Assembly: GCA_905397405.1 (NCBI GenBank)
Contig: CAJPVJ010000047.1
Location: 6,437 to 51,295, forward strand
Length of the DNA: 44,859 nt
Direction: 5' to 3'
Source: Oppiella nova
Lineage: Eukaryota > Arthropoda > Arachnida > Sarcoptiformes > Oppiidae
Each line of letters begins with the position of its first letter. The first letter of the stretch is position 1. The position numbers were made by a program, and so were the translations under genes. This document shows, one piece after another, positions 1 through 12,437 of this stretch. The notes under the pieces were generated by a model. The model was not told where the DNA came from. It made no database searches and worked only from the letters and a program-made list of their open reading frames with translations.

Positions 1-18
1 AGAGAGAGAGAGAGAGAG
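1..18 (+). repeat. (GA)n microsatellite at the window edge
   Basis: Nine AG dinucleotides are visible; the tract may continue beyond the left edge. Confidence 0.95.
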
Positions 19-880
19 CTGCGAGAATCCTATCCTTTGAGTGATGTATAGCTTTCAGACACAGAATAATTAGATTTTTATATTAAGAGTGTGTTTGACT
101 CGTGAGAATCGATATATACATTCGTAAACTAAAGCTAAACAAACTAATCACTAGTTATTATAGAATATTCTGTGACAACAAAATATTCTGTAATACATTT
201 ATATAACTATATATAACAAAAATATTTCGACGAATAAATCATAGAAATTAATAGAAAAAATATATAATAAATTAATTTCTTGTATTCATACGAATGGTTG
301 AGTAATTTATTTGATTTAAATATTGAGTGAAATATAAGACATGCACATTATTTATTATAAAACAAGACAATTCCTAAAATAAATTATTTCTATAAAAAGT
401 TTATAAAAAATGTCTTTTTATATCAATTATTTAAAAACAAATTTATATCTATATATGCATTATATAGAAAAATTGAAAAAATAACATTTTTGTTTTATAA
501 AACTAGTATTTTGTATGATATATACAAAAGGAGTTAAAGTGAAAATTCTATAAATATTTAAGTGAAAAAAATAAAATTTATTTTTTATCAGCAATTTTGT
601 AACAAATTGTGTTATATATAAATATATATATTTCTTTTATTCTGTGAGAATATTCGCGTATTTTGGAAGAATTGACAGAAAATTTTAATCTAATTTAAAA
701 TACGATTCTTACGGATAAATATACGAAAATCCTTTCGAAAATACTGATGAAAATATTGAATTTTGTGGACCAAAAAAGATTTAAAAACCGAAAGAATCAA
801 ATAATTATAATAAATCGAATTCCCAGTGCTCTCTCTATTTCAATAAATATATATAAGAATCAGAATATTCTTAATACAGG

Positions 881-903
881 AATAATAATAATAATAATAA
901 TAA
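881..903 (+). repeat. (AAT)n microsatellite
   Basis: About seven and a half AAT units without interruption. Confidence 0.95.
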
Positions 904-1813
904 AATAGAATTTAAAGGAAATAAAATTCAATTCAATTCAAAGCTGTTATCGATATAACAGACGACAGACGACAACAAAACGGCTGAAGAATTGGATGAA
1001 AAAAACGAGTTGTGAAGAAAAATAAATCTCTTTTTCATTTATTCAACGCACAGAATATTCTGGACATAAGTCTCAGCGAATTCAAACAGGAAATAAATTT
1101 TCATATGAGTTTTAAAAATGACTAAACAGTTTTGGGTGCTGACAATAGTACCCTGTGCATCTTATGTACAATTCTGTATACAATAATATCCATATTGAGT
1201 GCAACACACAGAAGTAAAATCTGTTAGAAATTGCTAATCAATACCATATATAGCAGTTAAACCATAAGACAGTAACTGTTCATTCAATGCTCCGCTTTTT
1301 TATGTGTATTTATTTTTTTATGTCTGTCTCGGCTCAGTATAACTGTTATTATTGTGTATAAATTGCATGTCAAACACATGCACTTGATTAAGAAACAATG
1401 AATACAAATGAATCGCGTATTAAATCAATGACCATTTGTAAAATCTAGATATTATATATTAAATATAATAAAAAATTTTATGACTAAAACGTATTTTTTA
1501 AGAAATAAATACAGTGTGTATTCTGTAGAGAATCTCAAACAGAATATTCATAAAATATATTCATATTTTATATAATAATAACAAGAAGTCTATGACAGGC
1601 ACAGAATATTCCTTTATATTAATAATTCACACATTCATTAAAGTGTATAATATATGACACACACATAAAAAATTAAAAGAATAATTCTTTTCATATCAGA
1701 TTCCTATATATATTCTGTGAACAAAAAATAGAGTTATTATTCTTTGTGTGAAAGAGAAATATAATTTCTATTCTGTTTTGCAATTTATTCTTTTGGTGTT
1801 TTTATTTCGCTAT

Positions 1814-1838
1814 TTTATAGCTTATAATAAGCTATAAA
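1814..1838. repeat. Perfect inverted repeat, 12-bp arms, 1-nt loop
   Basis: TTTATAGCTTAT, then A, then ATAAGCTATAAA. It is a potential cruciform; no U-run or other terminator logic applies in a eukaryote. Confidence 0.85.
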
Positions 1839-2040
1839 TTCTTGTGATTTTCGGTTTAGTTACACCAGAAGTAGTTGAGAGGAAATGATAGGAAATATTC
1901 TTTAACTACTAATCGACTCAAACACTGAATCGACAATATTTTTGAGGCCAAAAAATATATAGACTGAGCGAATGGGCACAACGAGGAAATATACGTATCT
2001 TTAGATTTAATACATTTTTTCTCTCTCGCACTCACTTTCA

Positions 2041-2044
<4 letters not shown>

Positions 2045-2083
<39 letters not shown>
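2045..2083 (+). repeat. (GA)n microsatellite
   Basis: About 19 uninterrupted GA units. On the minus strand it produces the SLSLSL section of a spurious frame (1856-2140). Confidence 0.97.
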
Positions 2084-2085
<2 letters not shown>

Positions 2086-3085
2086 CGATAGAAATGAAGT
2101 GAAATTTATTTTTTATATAAAGCTGAGTCTTATGGCACACATATAGCTATTAATTTGACTCTAAAGTGCTATAATTTACTTAATTCAACGCAATTGTAAT
2201 TTAAGAAAATACAGTCTTGTGCTATGCGTTGAATAAATGGTGTCTCTCGCAGACTATATGTATAAAACATTTTTTGTTATTGTTTTTTGTGTAAAACAAT
2301 AACTTTTAATAGCGAAAAGGTCTGCTATAAAATTTATTTAGCATAATAAATAATTTCCAGCCCAATTTTAATGTTAAATAATGCATTAAAAATAGTAAAC
2401 TCTATCCAAAAACCTAATTCTTGTTGTAATTATTTTAAGACTATTAAGTATATAAAGTATTATTCAATAAATAAATAACAATTTGGATATAAAATATTAC
2501 CCTGAAATTCTATCGGGAATTTCCCGCTAATATATTCTGATGTCTTTCCCATTCATTCATTTATTATGCATTTTCTGCTGTAAATCTAGTGAAAGGTTTT
2601 AGTCATTTGATTGGATTTAACCCAAAGCTATAGCGAAAAGAAGCAAAAATCCATTTAAAAGATAACTGATTTATATATACAATAAATATAAGAATATTCT
2701 GTTTCATTAGTTATCATATAATAAATTATGAATAATGTATTACAACAAAAGGGAAAGGGATTCGCAAATTCAATAACACGGGAGTAATTCTTGAGAAATA
2801 AATGTCATTTTATTCTTGTTTAATATGAAAACAAAATTTATTTTAGAAAAATGCACAAAAATTATATGAATTTTATGTTCTCTTAAGGAATATTTTATAG
2901 AAACATATTTTTTATTAAATAAAATATAAAACTAATGTAAACTTGTTTTCCAGGGATCACTACAAAAAACTTAATATTAGTAGTAAGTGATCATCAGTTG
3001 GGAGAGCACTGGGAGTAATAGCCGAGTCATACATGGCTTAGATATAAAGGGCAAGACATGGGTTTAAAAAGAATTTGTGTTTTAT
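2084..3085. other. AT-rich non-coding stretch
   Basis: No gene seen. One AGAATATTCT copy (2691) and a small G+C-richer patch at about 2980-3050 containing GAGAGCACTGGGAG (3002-3015). Confidence 0.75.
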
Positions 3086-3175
3086 TTATTGATTGCCACC
3101 GAAAATGTCTATAAGAGAAGCATTTGCAGTGAAATATATATAAAATACTGTAAAAAACAGTATATTTTTCTCTCT
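3086..3175 (+). repeat. Arm A of an inverted duplication
   Basis: These 90 bp are the exact reverse complement of 4308-4397, about 1.1 kb to the right. The arm ends in a short CT stretch; the partner ends in a GA stretch. Confidence 0.95.
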
Positions 3176-3758
3176 ATTCTACCAAATGATAGTTTGTCTC
3201 ATATCCGGGAATTACTACTATTTTTAGCTCATGAGAGCTACTGTCAGAAAGCACTGGTAGGTCATAGAGAATGGAGAAACACAAGAGCTTATAGTAAATG
3301 GAATTTTTAAGGAAAGTATACCTTTTGGTAGAGAAAAAATGGGCGTATTTTTACATAAAGGATATATTTATAGAGTATTTGCAGCGAAAATAGTGTACTT
3401 TTCTTAAGGCAACAAATGGAAAGCACCGGCGCTTACACTCCAAGCGATTTTGACAATTCGCTGCAAAACAACAATTGCACACAGAATACGGGTTTACACA
3501 CAGAATACATCACAAAATCAAATTTGATCCAGCACACATACACACACGACATAGAATACAACACATAAAATTAAAGTAAGTCCTCCCCCATATCCCAACC
3601 CCATTGCATATATGATAGGATTGATGAGCCAATACAAGCTCATGGAGTGAGAAGTGAGTACTCGAACCGTTAGTTTTACTTATTTCTTGTTTCTATTCTC
3701 TCGTACTTAAGAAGAGGAACCAGTGATACGACTTCACTGATCACTTGGTCTTTCGTAA

Positions 3759-3796
3759 TATATATATACAATATATCTATATATATATATATATAA
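3759..3796. repeat. Imperfect (TA)n tract
   Basis: TA dinucleotides with two C interruptions. Confidence 0.9.
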
Positions 3797-4073
3797 TGGA
3801 GAGTAGAATAAGAGAAAAAAGTATAGAATCGGCGAAAAAATCGTTTTAAAGGGGCTTTAAATCAAGTATTTCTTTATATGTGATTCACTGCTACTTGTGA
3901 TCCACTTATGATATTCTGGTGTTATATAACACTCAAACACTAAAGGATAATATATTGTGTGTTATTCTTGTTTTGTAAAGAATATTCTCGTATATAATAT
4001 ATACCAATGATTTTTAAAGAATTTTTATATTCTGTGAACTTTTGATATTTTGAAATACGAATCTTTTATACAA

Positions 4074-4089
4074 TTATTATTATTATTAT
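4074..4089 (+). repeat. (ATT)n microsatellite
   Basis: About five ATT units, running into ATAATAA. Confidence 0.85.
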
Positions 4090-4307
4090 AATAAATGTTT
4101 AGCAAAAATAGTGTTAAGTAAAGAGAATATTTTTGGCGCAAAAACACAAAAAATATAAATAAATAAATATAAAAAATTGTTTCGGATTTATAACCCCTTT
4201 CTCTATAGCTTTACTGACTCTCAATCACTGGTATTGTATTCTTTGGAGAGTGTCTGCGATCTCATGTAAAATATTTATTACAGAATATTCTGCAGAGAGA
4301 GTCAGAG

Positions 4308-4397
4308 AGAGAGAAAAATATACTGTTTTTTACAGTATTTTATATATATTTCACTGCAAATGCTTCTCTTATAGACATTTTCGGTGGCAATCAATAA
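4308..4397 (-). repeat. Inverted copy of arm A (left half of a mosaic)
   Basis: Exact reverse complement of 3086-3175. It overlaps by two bases (AA, 4396-4397) the inverted copy of arm B that follows directly, so the middle locus is a fusion of two inverted copies drawn from opposite sides. Confidence 0.95.
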
Positions 4398-4458
4398 TTC
4401 TATTTAAGAGCAAATTTTTTGTCCTAAAAAATACATTATATATATTTAAGATGAAAAT

Positions 4459-4493
<35 letters not shown>
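4396..4493 (-). repeat. Inverted copy of arm B (right half of a mosaic)
   Basis: 68 bp of unique sequence plus a 30-bp (GA)n tract is the reverse complement of 5435-5536, which has the same 68 bp and a 34-bp (CT)n tract. The unique part is identical; only the microsatellite length differs. Confidence 0.95.
4464..4493 (+). repeat. (GA)n microsatellite at the edge of the inverted copy
   Basis: 15 GA units. It forms the right boundary of the mosaic of inverted copies. Confidence 0.97.
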
Positions 4494-4495
<2 letters not shown>

Positions 4496-5429
4496 GAATC
4501 GATTTATTACAGTTATACTATTATTGAAGATAATTTATTGTTTACTTTTAGTATTCAATTCAATACCGCAGTCCAACACAATATTGGGCATTATTTTAAG
4601 TTAAATTAATAAGTTTTTCCAACAAATACTGTTTTCTCTTAGTTTTTCGGCATTTACATTAAATTCAGATTTAATTGTTTGGAAAAATGTTGCATTTTCT
4701 ATTAAAAATTATAGTTTATTAGTATATTATACACATGTCTGTCCACACAATAGAATTGGATTTTTTCAAAAATTATTTAAATGCGAATAATAGGATTTGG
4801 AAAAATAAATTTGCTTTTAATTTATTATTTTCTGGTCTCCGATACTAAATACATGAATACACTGTTAGAGGCTGTGACACAGGGAACAAAAATAGCAAAA
4901 ATAGGGAAATTATAATTCCTATGAACTCTAATAAAAAGTAATACAAATATTTGAACGAAATATTGAATGGAAGAGTAAAGAGACAAAAACATGAGAGAAA
5001 ATAGAGAGAGAATTATTTTATTTCTTTTATTTTCTTTTGAATTATACTTCTTATACTTAACTGTAATTTAATCGAAAAGAATTTCTCTCTATTTTTCATC
5101 GCTATTATTGTTGAGTAGAATAAGAGACAGAATAAGAGATAATTCTTATGAGAATTATATTCTTGTGTGTGTTCTGTGTGTGAGTGCACTAGTGTTTTGT
5201 CGACTATCACTACCACAACACTGACTGAGAGTTTAAGAATATTCTGTACGTATTGAGGAATAGATCTGCACTGAATATATAAAATGCATTTTTATTATTA
5301 ATATTTGCAGTATTTTTAAACCACAGAACTATAAAATTTATTTCTCTATTGATGTATAAAAGAGAGAGACAGAAGAAAAAAGTATATTTGCTTTTAAAAG
5401 CTTTTCTATTTATTCAGATTCAGTCTATC

Positions 5430-5434
<5 letters not shown>

Positions 5435-5468
<34 letters not shown>
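5435..5468 (-). repeat. (CT)n microsatellite
   Basis: 17 CT units. It is part of arm B and the complement of the 4464-4493 tract. Confidence 0.97.
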
Positions 5469-5473
<5 letters not shown>

Positions 5474-5536
5474 ATTTTCATCTTAAATATATATAATGTA
5501 TTTTTTAGGACAAAAAATTTGCTCTTAAATAGAATT
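5435..5536 (+). repeat. Arm B of an inverted duplication
   Basis: The partner is 4396-4493, inverted, about 0.95 kb to the left. The 68 bp outside the microsatellite are identical. Confidence 0.95.
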
Positions 5537-7590
5537 GAAGTCCTCTTCTTCTTGTTGTTGTTGTCTCTAATGTCTAAGAGTTTGTGTCATTTGGAAGAAG
5601 TTTTTAAAAGAAAAGACAACAAAAAATATCGTATATTTTGTGCTGTTTTTTGTCAATTCCTATGTCTTTCCCTAAGTTGCGTTGAATAGGAATTGAAAAC
5701 AAGAGAAAACGGATAGAAAAATGGGTTTTAATGTATGTACGGATGAAATGATTTATTTTATTTGCGTCCCGAAGAATGACTGATCCATACATAGGCTGCC
5801 ATGCGATCGATCACAGCATCCAATGGTGTAAACGACAGATTAGAATATGTTTTGTTGTTTAAAATGAAATATAATAAAAACTAAACTCCACTTTTTATCC
5901 GTCAGTTATGTCTGAATTGATTATTGAATTTTATGTTCCCTTCCCTCTCAGTCACAACCAAATATATATTTTCTTATATAATTTCAAATGTTTTTTGTTT
6001 CTCTTTTTGGTATAAATTTTTAAGTTATAAGAAGAAAACCATTTACGAAGTCTTACTACTTATGGCGGATATCGATTGCATTGATTTGTTGCATAAAACT
6101 TATGTTAACAGCCATTATATCCATTAAAATGCAAATAAAATGCTCGCAAGACTTACCTAAAAGGGAATAAAACAGAAAAATTAAGTATATTTTATCATTA
6201 AATACATTAACATTGCTAATGTAGTATTAATCGCACACTTAGTTGTAACAATTAAAATTAATAATAAACTTAAAAATGTTCAAACATTGTTTGGATGATA
6301 AATAATATTCATTTATTAAAATATAAATTTATTTTGGCCCGACTATGCAAACAACAAAAATCTATTGTATTTCTTTTGGATCCCATTCTTTATATTACAT
6401 CCAAAATATTAAGCATAAGAGACGTGAAAGAGAGCGAAAAAAGTGTTGTTTTTTCGTAAGTTTTTTCGCTGACTTTGGCGCAAAAAATATGAAAACAAAA
6501 ACTTTTTTGTTTTACTTTTAATATATTATATGAGAGAATATACAATATAACAAAATACAAAAAGGAAAACGTCTTTCCATTGTAACCAATAATAAGGCAA
6601 AATGTCACCAAAAATAAAGGATAAATATTTGCGAAAATGTTTGTATCTTTTCAAACTTGGAATAAATTTAAAATTGAATTAAAATGTCATTATATAGTAT
6701 AAATGACCTGTCACATTCACGAATTTACGCTATTGCTGTTGTGTACAGACATTTTGCATAATTAAAAAAATTCACCAAAATTTGACAGAATTTCAAATAT
6801 TCTTGTCTGAAATTTAAATAATTTTTTATACAATGTCTGGAGTCAGATAGCAATGCATGGCATACATGACAATATGGTTGCTATCAATCGGCTTATGGTA
6901 TGAAAAGATAGGGCAGAGAGTGATAGGGATAGGGATGTAATGTAATGGCAGTGAATGCAACAAATTGGCCGAAACGGGGCGGTAGTAAACAGACGCCAAA
7001 ACACAAAGACATAAAATAGAGGAACAGCTGGTTATCCACTGAACATCCAGTCCTCTCTCCTCTCGTTTGACGAAATCCTTCATAACATTTGTGTTATTTT
7101 TGTACATAAATGAGGAAAAAATCTCTTCACTAATGAATGTTTTGTTTTAAATATTTTATTTATATGTCATAAACAATAAATTAATTATCAGTTGTGATGA
7201 GCGCCTGAAAAAAGAAGGAACGAGAGGTCAGAGGGAAGAGTATAGGAGATGCGAAATGGATGTGACTTTGTATATGATTTTCATATAACGGTATATCGAT
7301 TGTCTAAAACTCTATATTATATTAAAGTTTTTTAGAAAAATGACAAAAAAGTAAATTTTATTTACGCTTTTATACATTTTTACTCAAAAAATCTCTGTTG
7401 TGTTATAGTTCTCGTGTATTATATTCGCTTCAAGAATATTCTGTATTCTGTCTCAAGTTTTCTAATATTTTTCAAGTTTTCAATCATAAAATTCATATAT
7501 AGAGGAGTATATGAAGAGTAAAAAAGATTTTTCATATATACAGTCGAGAAAAGTGTTACAAATATTAAAAACTTTTTTCGATATATCTGT

Positions 7591-7592
<2 letters not shown>
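5537..7592. other. AT-rich non-coding stretch
   Basis: Short frames at 5604-5792, 5924-6127, 6390-6611 and 6826-7107 show no recognisable protein features. TTTGGCGC occurs at 6474-6481. At about 6150-6165 the minus strand has a pyrimidine run followed by TTAGGTAAGTC, which could read as an acceptor or a donor, but no exon could be built around it. One AGAATATTCT copy lies at 7433. Confidence 0.7.

Positions 7593-7629
<37 letters not shown>
7593..7629 (-). repeat. (CT)n microsatellite, left arm of a CT/GA pair
   Basis: About 18 CT units. It is complementary to the (GA)n tract 76 bp to the right, so the two could pair as a long stem. Confidence 0.97.
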
Positions 7630-7633
<4 letters not shown>

Positions 7634-7701
7634 ATTTGACTGTCTATCTCTCTTTATATATTTTCTACTACTCTGTGATAAAACCATTTAAGAGTAAAGT
7701 G

Positions 7702-7704
<3 letters not shown>

Positions 7705-7732
<28 letters not shown>
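7705..7732 (+). repeat. (GA)n microsatellite, right arm of a CT/GA pair
   Basis: 14 GA units, facing the (CT)n tract at 7593-7629. Confidence 0.97.
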
Positions 7733-7737
<5 letters not shown>

Positions 7738-10043
7738 CAAAACGTCTGGCAAAATAAATTTTTTTAATATATCGATCAAACATTTATTACTTTACTCATA
7801 CTTATTGTATAAAAGTCTGTTTAAAATGTAAGAAAACTTCAATAAAAGGCATTCTCTTTCTCTCAACCTTTTTCATGTGAATAAAAAGTCACGAAAAATA
7901 TATCAAACATTTTTGTTGCTTTAAAATTAAATATAAGAAAACAATAATAAATTAGAAACACTGATATAAATCCTACGGAAAATGTTTTTTGCAAATACAT
8001 TAAAATGCAAGATTTATTGTATTAAATTTCTCATTAATTCCGTGAAAATCAAGTCATTTGTCAGATGATAGCGATTGCGATCATTTGTATGGCTTATATA
8101 CAGTAGTAGCAAAAGGGGAGACCCTTTTTGTTTATTCTTACGGTTAGTTTGTATAATATAGTCAAACCTGTTTATAGTGAACTTGATTTATATATCGTGT
8201 ATTTATATATTTATATATTGTATATAATATCCCGGGATAGTCAGCACCGTTCGCAACACATGCAATGATATGTTTAAAATGCAAATACCAGTGAATTATT
8301 TGACATTAGACTTGAAAATCAAACATTAGTTCAAATGTTGATTAATAAGTGAATAAATTTAGTCGAAAATCTCAATAAATGATTGAATAGTGTTTGTAAA
8401 TAAGTTATAAATAAATAATGAGAAGAGCTATGACTGCAAATCAAAACAGTGCTCACAGACAGCCTCTGATTATACTAAACATGTTTAATATATTTATATT
8501 TTAAAAACATGTTTATTATAATATCAATATATATCGGATACAGGAATAACGAGAATTATACTTGAAATTCATATTTTATAATTTCACGTTTATAATACAC
8601 ATTTGGTATTGTAATAAACCATAACTATATTTGAAACGCTTTTAATTAATAAAAATAAAACTCATGAATGAATGTGTATTGAATGGGAGTTAACTTTATA
8701 AATGTTAGACTCAATAGTCTGGACGATCAATAAGTCTGAACCCAAAATGTATATCATTTTCAAACAACTCCCTCATAAATATTGTGCCAGTGATATGTTT
8801 ATTGAGAAAAAGTAATGTCTACTTTTTGTATTGCTTATATTTGTGTTATATATCAATTACATAGAGTTATATAAGGCATGGTGTAGGACAGGTATGTTGT
8901 CATTCGGTACACATAAACAGTAAATTAACACAAACATAGGCTCAACGGTAGGCGCTCTCAGACTATTTCAACACAAATACGAAATGAACTAAAATTTATA
9001 AAACAAGGAAAATAATAATAATACTTATTCATATATTGGGTAAGTTGTCTACAAATGATATAAACTTATTCAATATTTTAAGAATTTATTTTAAATATTT
9101 ATTCAACAGAATTGCAGCCCTTTTAGTGAAATACTCTTAAAAGGATTTCCTTATAATAAATAATAATAATATAAATAGTAATAAATAAGGGAAAGCCAGT
9201 AATTATATTAATTTGTTGTTTTAATTGCAACTAATAATAAAAATAATATTACATCTATTTAAAAACCAATTTAAAAATAAATATTAGAAATAATATCAGT
9301 AATATAAATAGATTTTTTAAATATCTATATTCACAATACCGTAGATAATATAATATAAGACACTTTGTGACCCCGTATATATATATTAAAGTTATAAGCA
9401 TTTCAATCCACTATAAGAATTTTGTTTTAAAGTGTTTACCCATTTAATAGAAATATAAAAATTTTATTTATTTATTTTGCAATTATTTTCACAACTAATA
9501 AAAAGTATTTACAAACACTTTACAATACTATACAATACATATGAATATTTAACTAAAACTGTTTTTATTATTGTTTTTTGAATAATAAGAGCATATTTCG
9601 AAAAAAGAAATATATTTATTGGAAAATATAAATTATACTTCATAAAAATATAAAATAACTTATATGTAATATATATTTCTAGTTCACTCTCTATCCCTCC
9701 CTTTCCCTCTCTCTGCTATACATACAGTAAATGTTCAAAAGATTTATATAAGAGTTATATATTTTTCACTGTTTTTCTAACACAGAAGTGTAGGGAAAGT
9801 ACGAGTTTTGTGTGATTTATTTGTTCTTATATTTCGATTTTCACATTCAATACAATTATATATCTTATACAATGATATTCTATACCCTAGTTATAGACTG
9901 ATTGAACGCACCATAAAAAATTCCGGTGCCATTTGAGACCTACAGATATATACAGTATATAAATAGGTTTTGAAAACAACAGCAAAAATAGAGATTTCTT
10001 TTGAAATGTTTTCCTTATTTTTTAAAAAGTCATTCACAGATAT

Positions 10044-10045
<2 letters not shown>
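7733..10045. other. AT-rich non-coding stretch
   Basis: No gene seen. A possible degraded DNA-transposon terminus (AGTCAAACCTGTTTATAG, about 8160) was noted but not confirmed. A CT-rich impure stretch lies at about 9684-9715 and CCGGTGCC at 9923-9930. Confidence 0.75.

Positions 10046-10081
<36 letters not shown>
10046..10081 (+). repeat. (GA)n microsatellite
   Basis: 18 uninterrupted units. Confidence 0.97.
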
Positions 10082-10083
<2 letters not shown>

Positions 10084-10589
10084 TTAAGAAACAAAACAAA
10101 TCATTAAATTAATTGAATTATTATATGGAAATACAGCTAATTATGTCGTATATAAGACTTATATTGAGATCCTTTTCCTGCAAATTAAATATAATTTGCT
10201 TAATAATTATTATAATTTCATGAAAAGGCTTTAGGTTTTCAACACAAAAATCTTAAAATAGATATTAAAACAAATCAAACGTATATTTGCGGACATTCAC
10301 GAAAATACAAATTAAAACTTGAATTCTTTCTTATCTTAATTTTATGGCAAAAAAATCTTAATGTTTTTCTCTGAAGTTTTTTATTTGATTTAATTATTCG
10401 AAACTAATGTCGAATAGAGAGGAACGGGAGTCTGAGTTAGGTTTTGGTAGGAGTCGGATATGCACTGCAGTTATTCAGTACAGACAGGTATACTGGAGTA
10501 TACGGTAATAAAAAGAGGTTTATTATGCCTTAATAGGGATGAAAATATAAAGTATAGTTTTTTACTCTTATTTATATATTTTGATAATT

Positions 10590-10592
<3 letters not shown>

Positions 10593-10620
<28 letters not shown>

Positions 10621-10621
10621 C
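10593..10621 (-). repeat. (CT)n microsatellite
   Basis: About 14 units. It lies about 500 bp from the oppositely oriented tract at 10046-10081. Confidence 0.97.
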
Positions 10622-12388
10622 TTCATTGAGATTATGGTTAAAAAGTATATAATAGTAAAGAGATTACAAATTGGAATAATTTTTGTTATTTTTTATCTCA
10701 AGATATTTCTCTCCATTTAAAGAGGAGTTTCTATACGGAAGTTGTCATTAAAATTAATGTTTAATAGAATTGTATTTTATATAATAATAATAAAATCGCT
10801 ACAAAAAGTAAACGTTTACGAGATTTATAGTAAAGTGTCTGATTAGTAGTCAATTGTAGGAAAGGCCACCATTTTTTTCATTAAGAAAACGCACAGTGTT
10901 TTAATGTATGTAAGAATTTTTGTTTAAAAACACTAAACATTTATGATTCATAACTTTTTGCCACAATTTGTTATTTTTGACAATTTATGTAAAGAAAAAT
11001 ATATCATAAATAAATCAAAACTTCAATACATTATTAGAATTGTATGCAAAAGCGATTATAACATGTTTTGCCAATATTTTGTTGCTTTTAATGTATTCAA
11101 CAAATTACTACTAATAATCAATTATAATAATTAATTATAGACATCACTTATTAGGAGACGATATTGTAATTAAAATTCAACAAATAAATATACCTGTATA
11201 ATAATTTATAATCGAAACAATGCTTTTAACACAAAACAATATTTTATATGTAAGTCAATTTTAATCCGGGAAATAAATTTTATAAAATCAATAAACTGGA
11301 AACTATTTAATAGTATTAATCGTAGCCCAGAAATTTATCAAGAATATTTTATATCGAATTAAGGACACCAATAAGGTGTATCAATAAGTTATGTTTTCTT
11401 AAGCAAAAAAATACATGCATTTTGTAATTCATAAATAAAATTTATAACGGAAAAGTTTTTGATAAAAAATGTTAGTTATTTTTGCGAAGACTTATATTAA
11501 CCGAGAAAATAAAGTGCCTTTCAGTGGAAATGAGCATAAGAGCAAAATAAATATATAAAATATATATTTTAAAAAAATAAATTTATTTACATTGGGTTTA
11601 ATACACAGGAAAATAAACAGCGAAAACACAGAAATGTTAAGAATAAGAGTTTTATTTTTCTTTTGATTAGTCACTCGTTATTTCATTTCGTATATACATT
11701 ATAAACAACTTTTTAAAAGTGTTTATTTAATTCACATAAACTTTTTCCCTGATGTTTGTATATATCTATTTCTAATCGTACTTAAAATGTGCACATCAAT
11801 CATATATCCAGGGTAGTACATGGTGGGGTATGAAGGGTGTGTACAGCGTTTGCATTCATTACATTTATACATAGTTTTGAATTAATATTTCAATTAATTT
11901 TCACAGAATATACAGAATGAGAGAATTGGCAGTAAATACAATATCAAGGACTAAAGGTTTTTGATTTCTGTATTATATGTGTTTGTGTTTTGTATGTGCT
12001 GTGATGTATGGCCAGTATAATTACGGGGGGTTTTAATGTTTTATAAGATAAGGGATTTTTTGTTGCAACGGAGTCTGTGTTTTGGGCGCAAAAAGGCTGA
12101 GAGTCTATGCGTTAGATTGGGATGTGATTATGGGCTTTGAGAAAACGTTCATCGCATACATACACACATACATATCAATCAATACGTGGGCTCTTAGATG
12201 TATGGGCTCTACACTACCAAAACAGATATGTTTATACGCTCTTAAGAAAATTGATTCCCGAGTAGCGAAAAAAGGTCTCCTTTTTTAGGTTAAGATAGAA
12301 ATATATGGTTGAGATTGAGGAGAGAAACACAGAATTTGCTTTTTTGTGTTCATTAAATAATAATAATAATCTACTCGTTATTGTAGTC
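10622..12388. other. AT-rich non-coding stretch
   Basis: No gene seen. Short frames at 10943-11134 and 11492-11674 are AT-rich and feature-free. A G+C-richer patch lies at about 12000-12260 with TTTTGGGCGC at 12080-12089; the frame there (12082-12288) has no recognisable domain. Confidence 0.7.
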
Positions 12389-12437
12389 AGAGTGAGGGTG
12401 AGTGAGTGAGTGTGTGTGTGAGGGAGAGGGCGAGAGA
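12389..12437 (+). repeat. G-rich purine/GT tract
   Basis: A run of GAGTGAGGGTGAG-type words, (GT)n and GAGGGAGAGGG, strongly G-biased on the plus strand and unusual in this AT-rich setting. Confidence 0.8.

Larger units (their letters stand above)
19..2044. other. AT-rich non-coding stretch with dispersed AGAATATTCT palindromes
   Basis: No coding signal is seen. It holds three exact copies of AGAATATTCT (162-171, 862-871, 1052-1061) and near copies at about 646, 1541 and 1602, an (AAT)n tract at 881-903 and a 25-bp hairpin at 1814-1838. Confidence 0.8.
3176..4249. other. Non-coding spacer with (TA)n tract and a G+C-richer patch
   Basis: A G+C-richer patch with many CACA words lies at about 3420-3680, followed by an imperfect (TA)n tract (3759-3796) and an (ATT)n tract (4074-4089). 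GCACTGGTAG occurs at 3251-3260 and TTTGGCGC at 4132-4139. No exon could be supported. Confidence 0.7.
162..7442. repeat. Cluster of dispersed palindrome AGAATATTCT
   Basis: Exact copies start at 162, 862, 1052, 2691, 3979, 4282, 5236 and 7433. Several extend to CAGAATATTCTG (1051-1062, 4281-4292). The core is two inverted GAA units separated by two bases (GAAnnTTC), the arrangement bound by heat shock factor. A role is inference; spacing between copies is irregular. Confidence 0.75.

Noticed and set aside
1856-2140. 94-codon minus-strand frame with an SLSLSL run, and similar frames at 4250, 9891, 15905, 20744, 22678, 31317, 35216, 36255, 38947, 42570, 44252 and 44535
   Set aside because: They are open because (GA)n/(CT)n tracts contain no stop codons. 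No homology-like motif, codon bias or splice context supports them.
6145-6170. Minus-strand pyrimidine run plus TTAGGTAAGTC as a splice site
   Set aside because: It could be read as acceptor or donor, but no credible open exon lies on either side.
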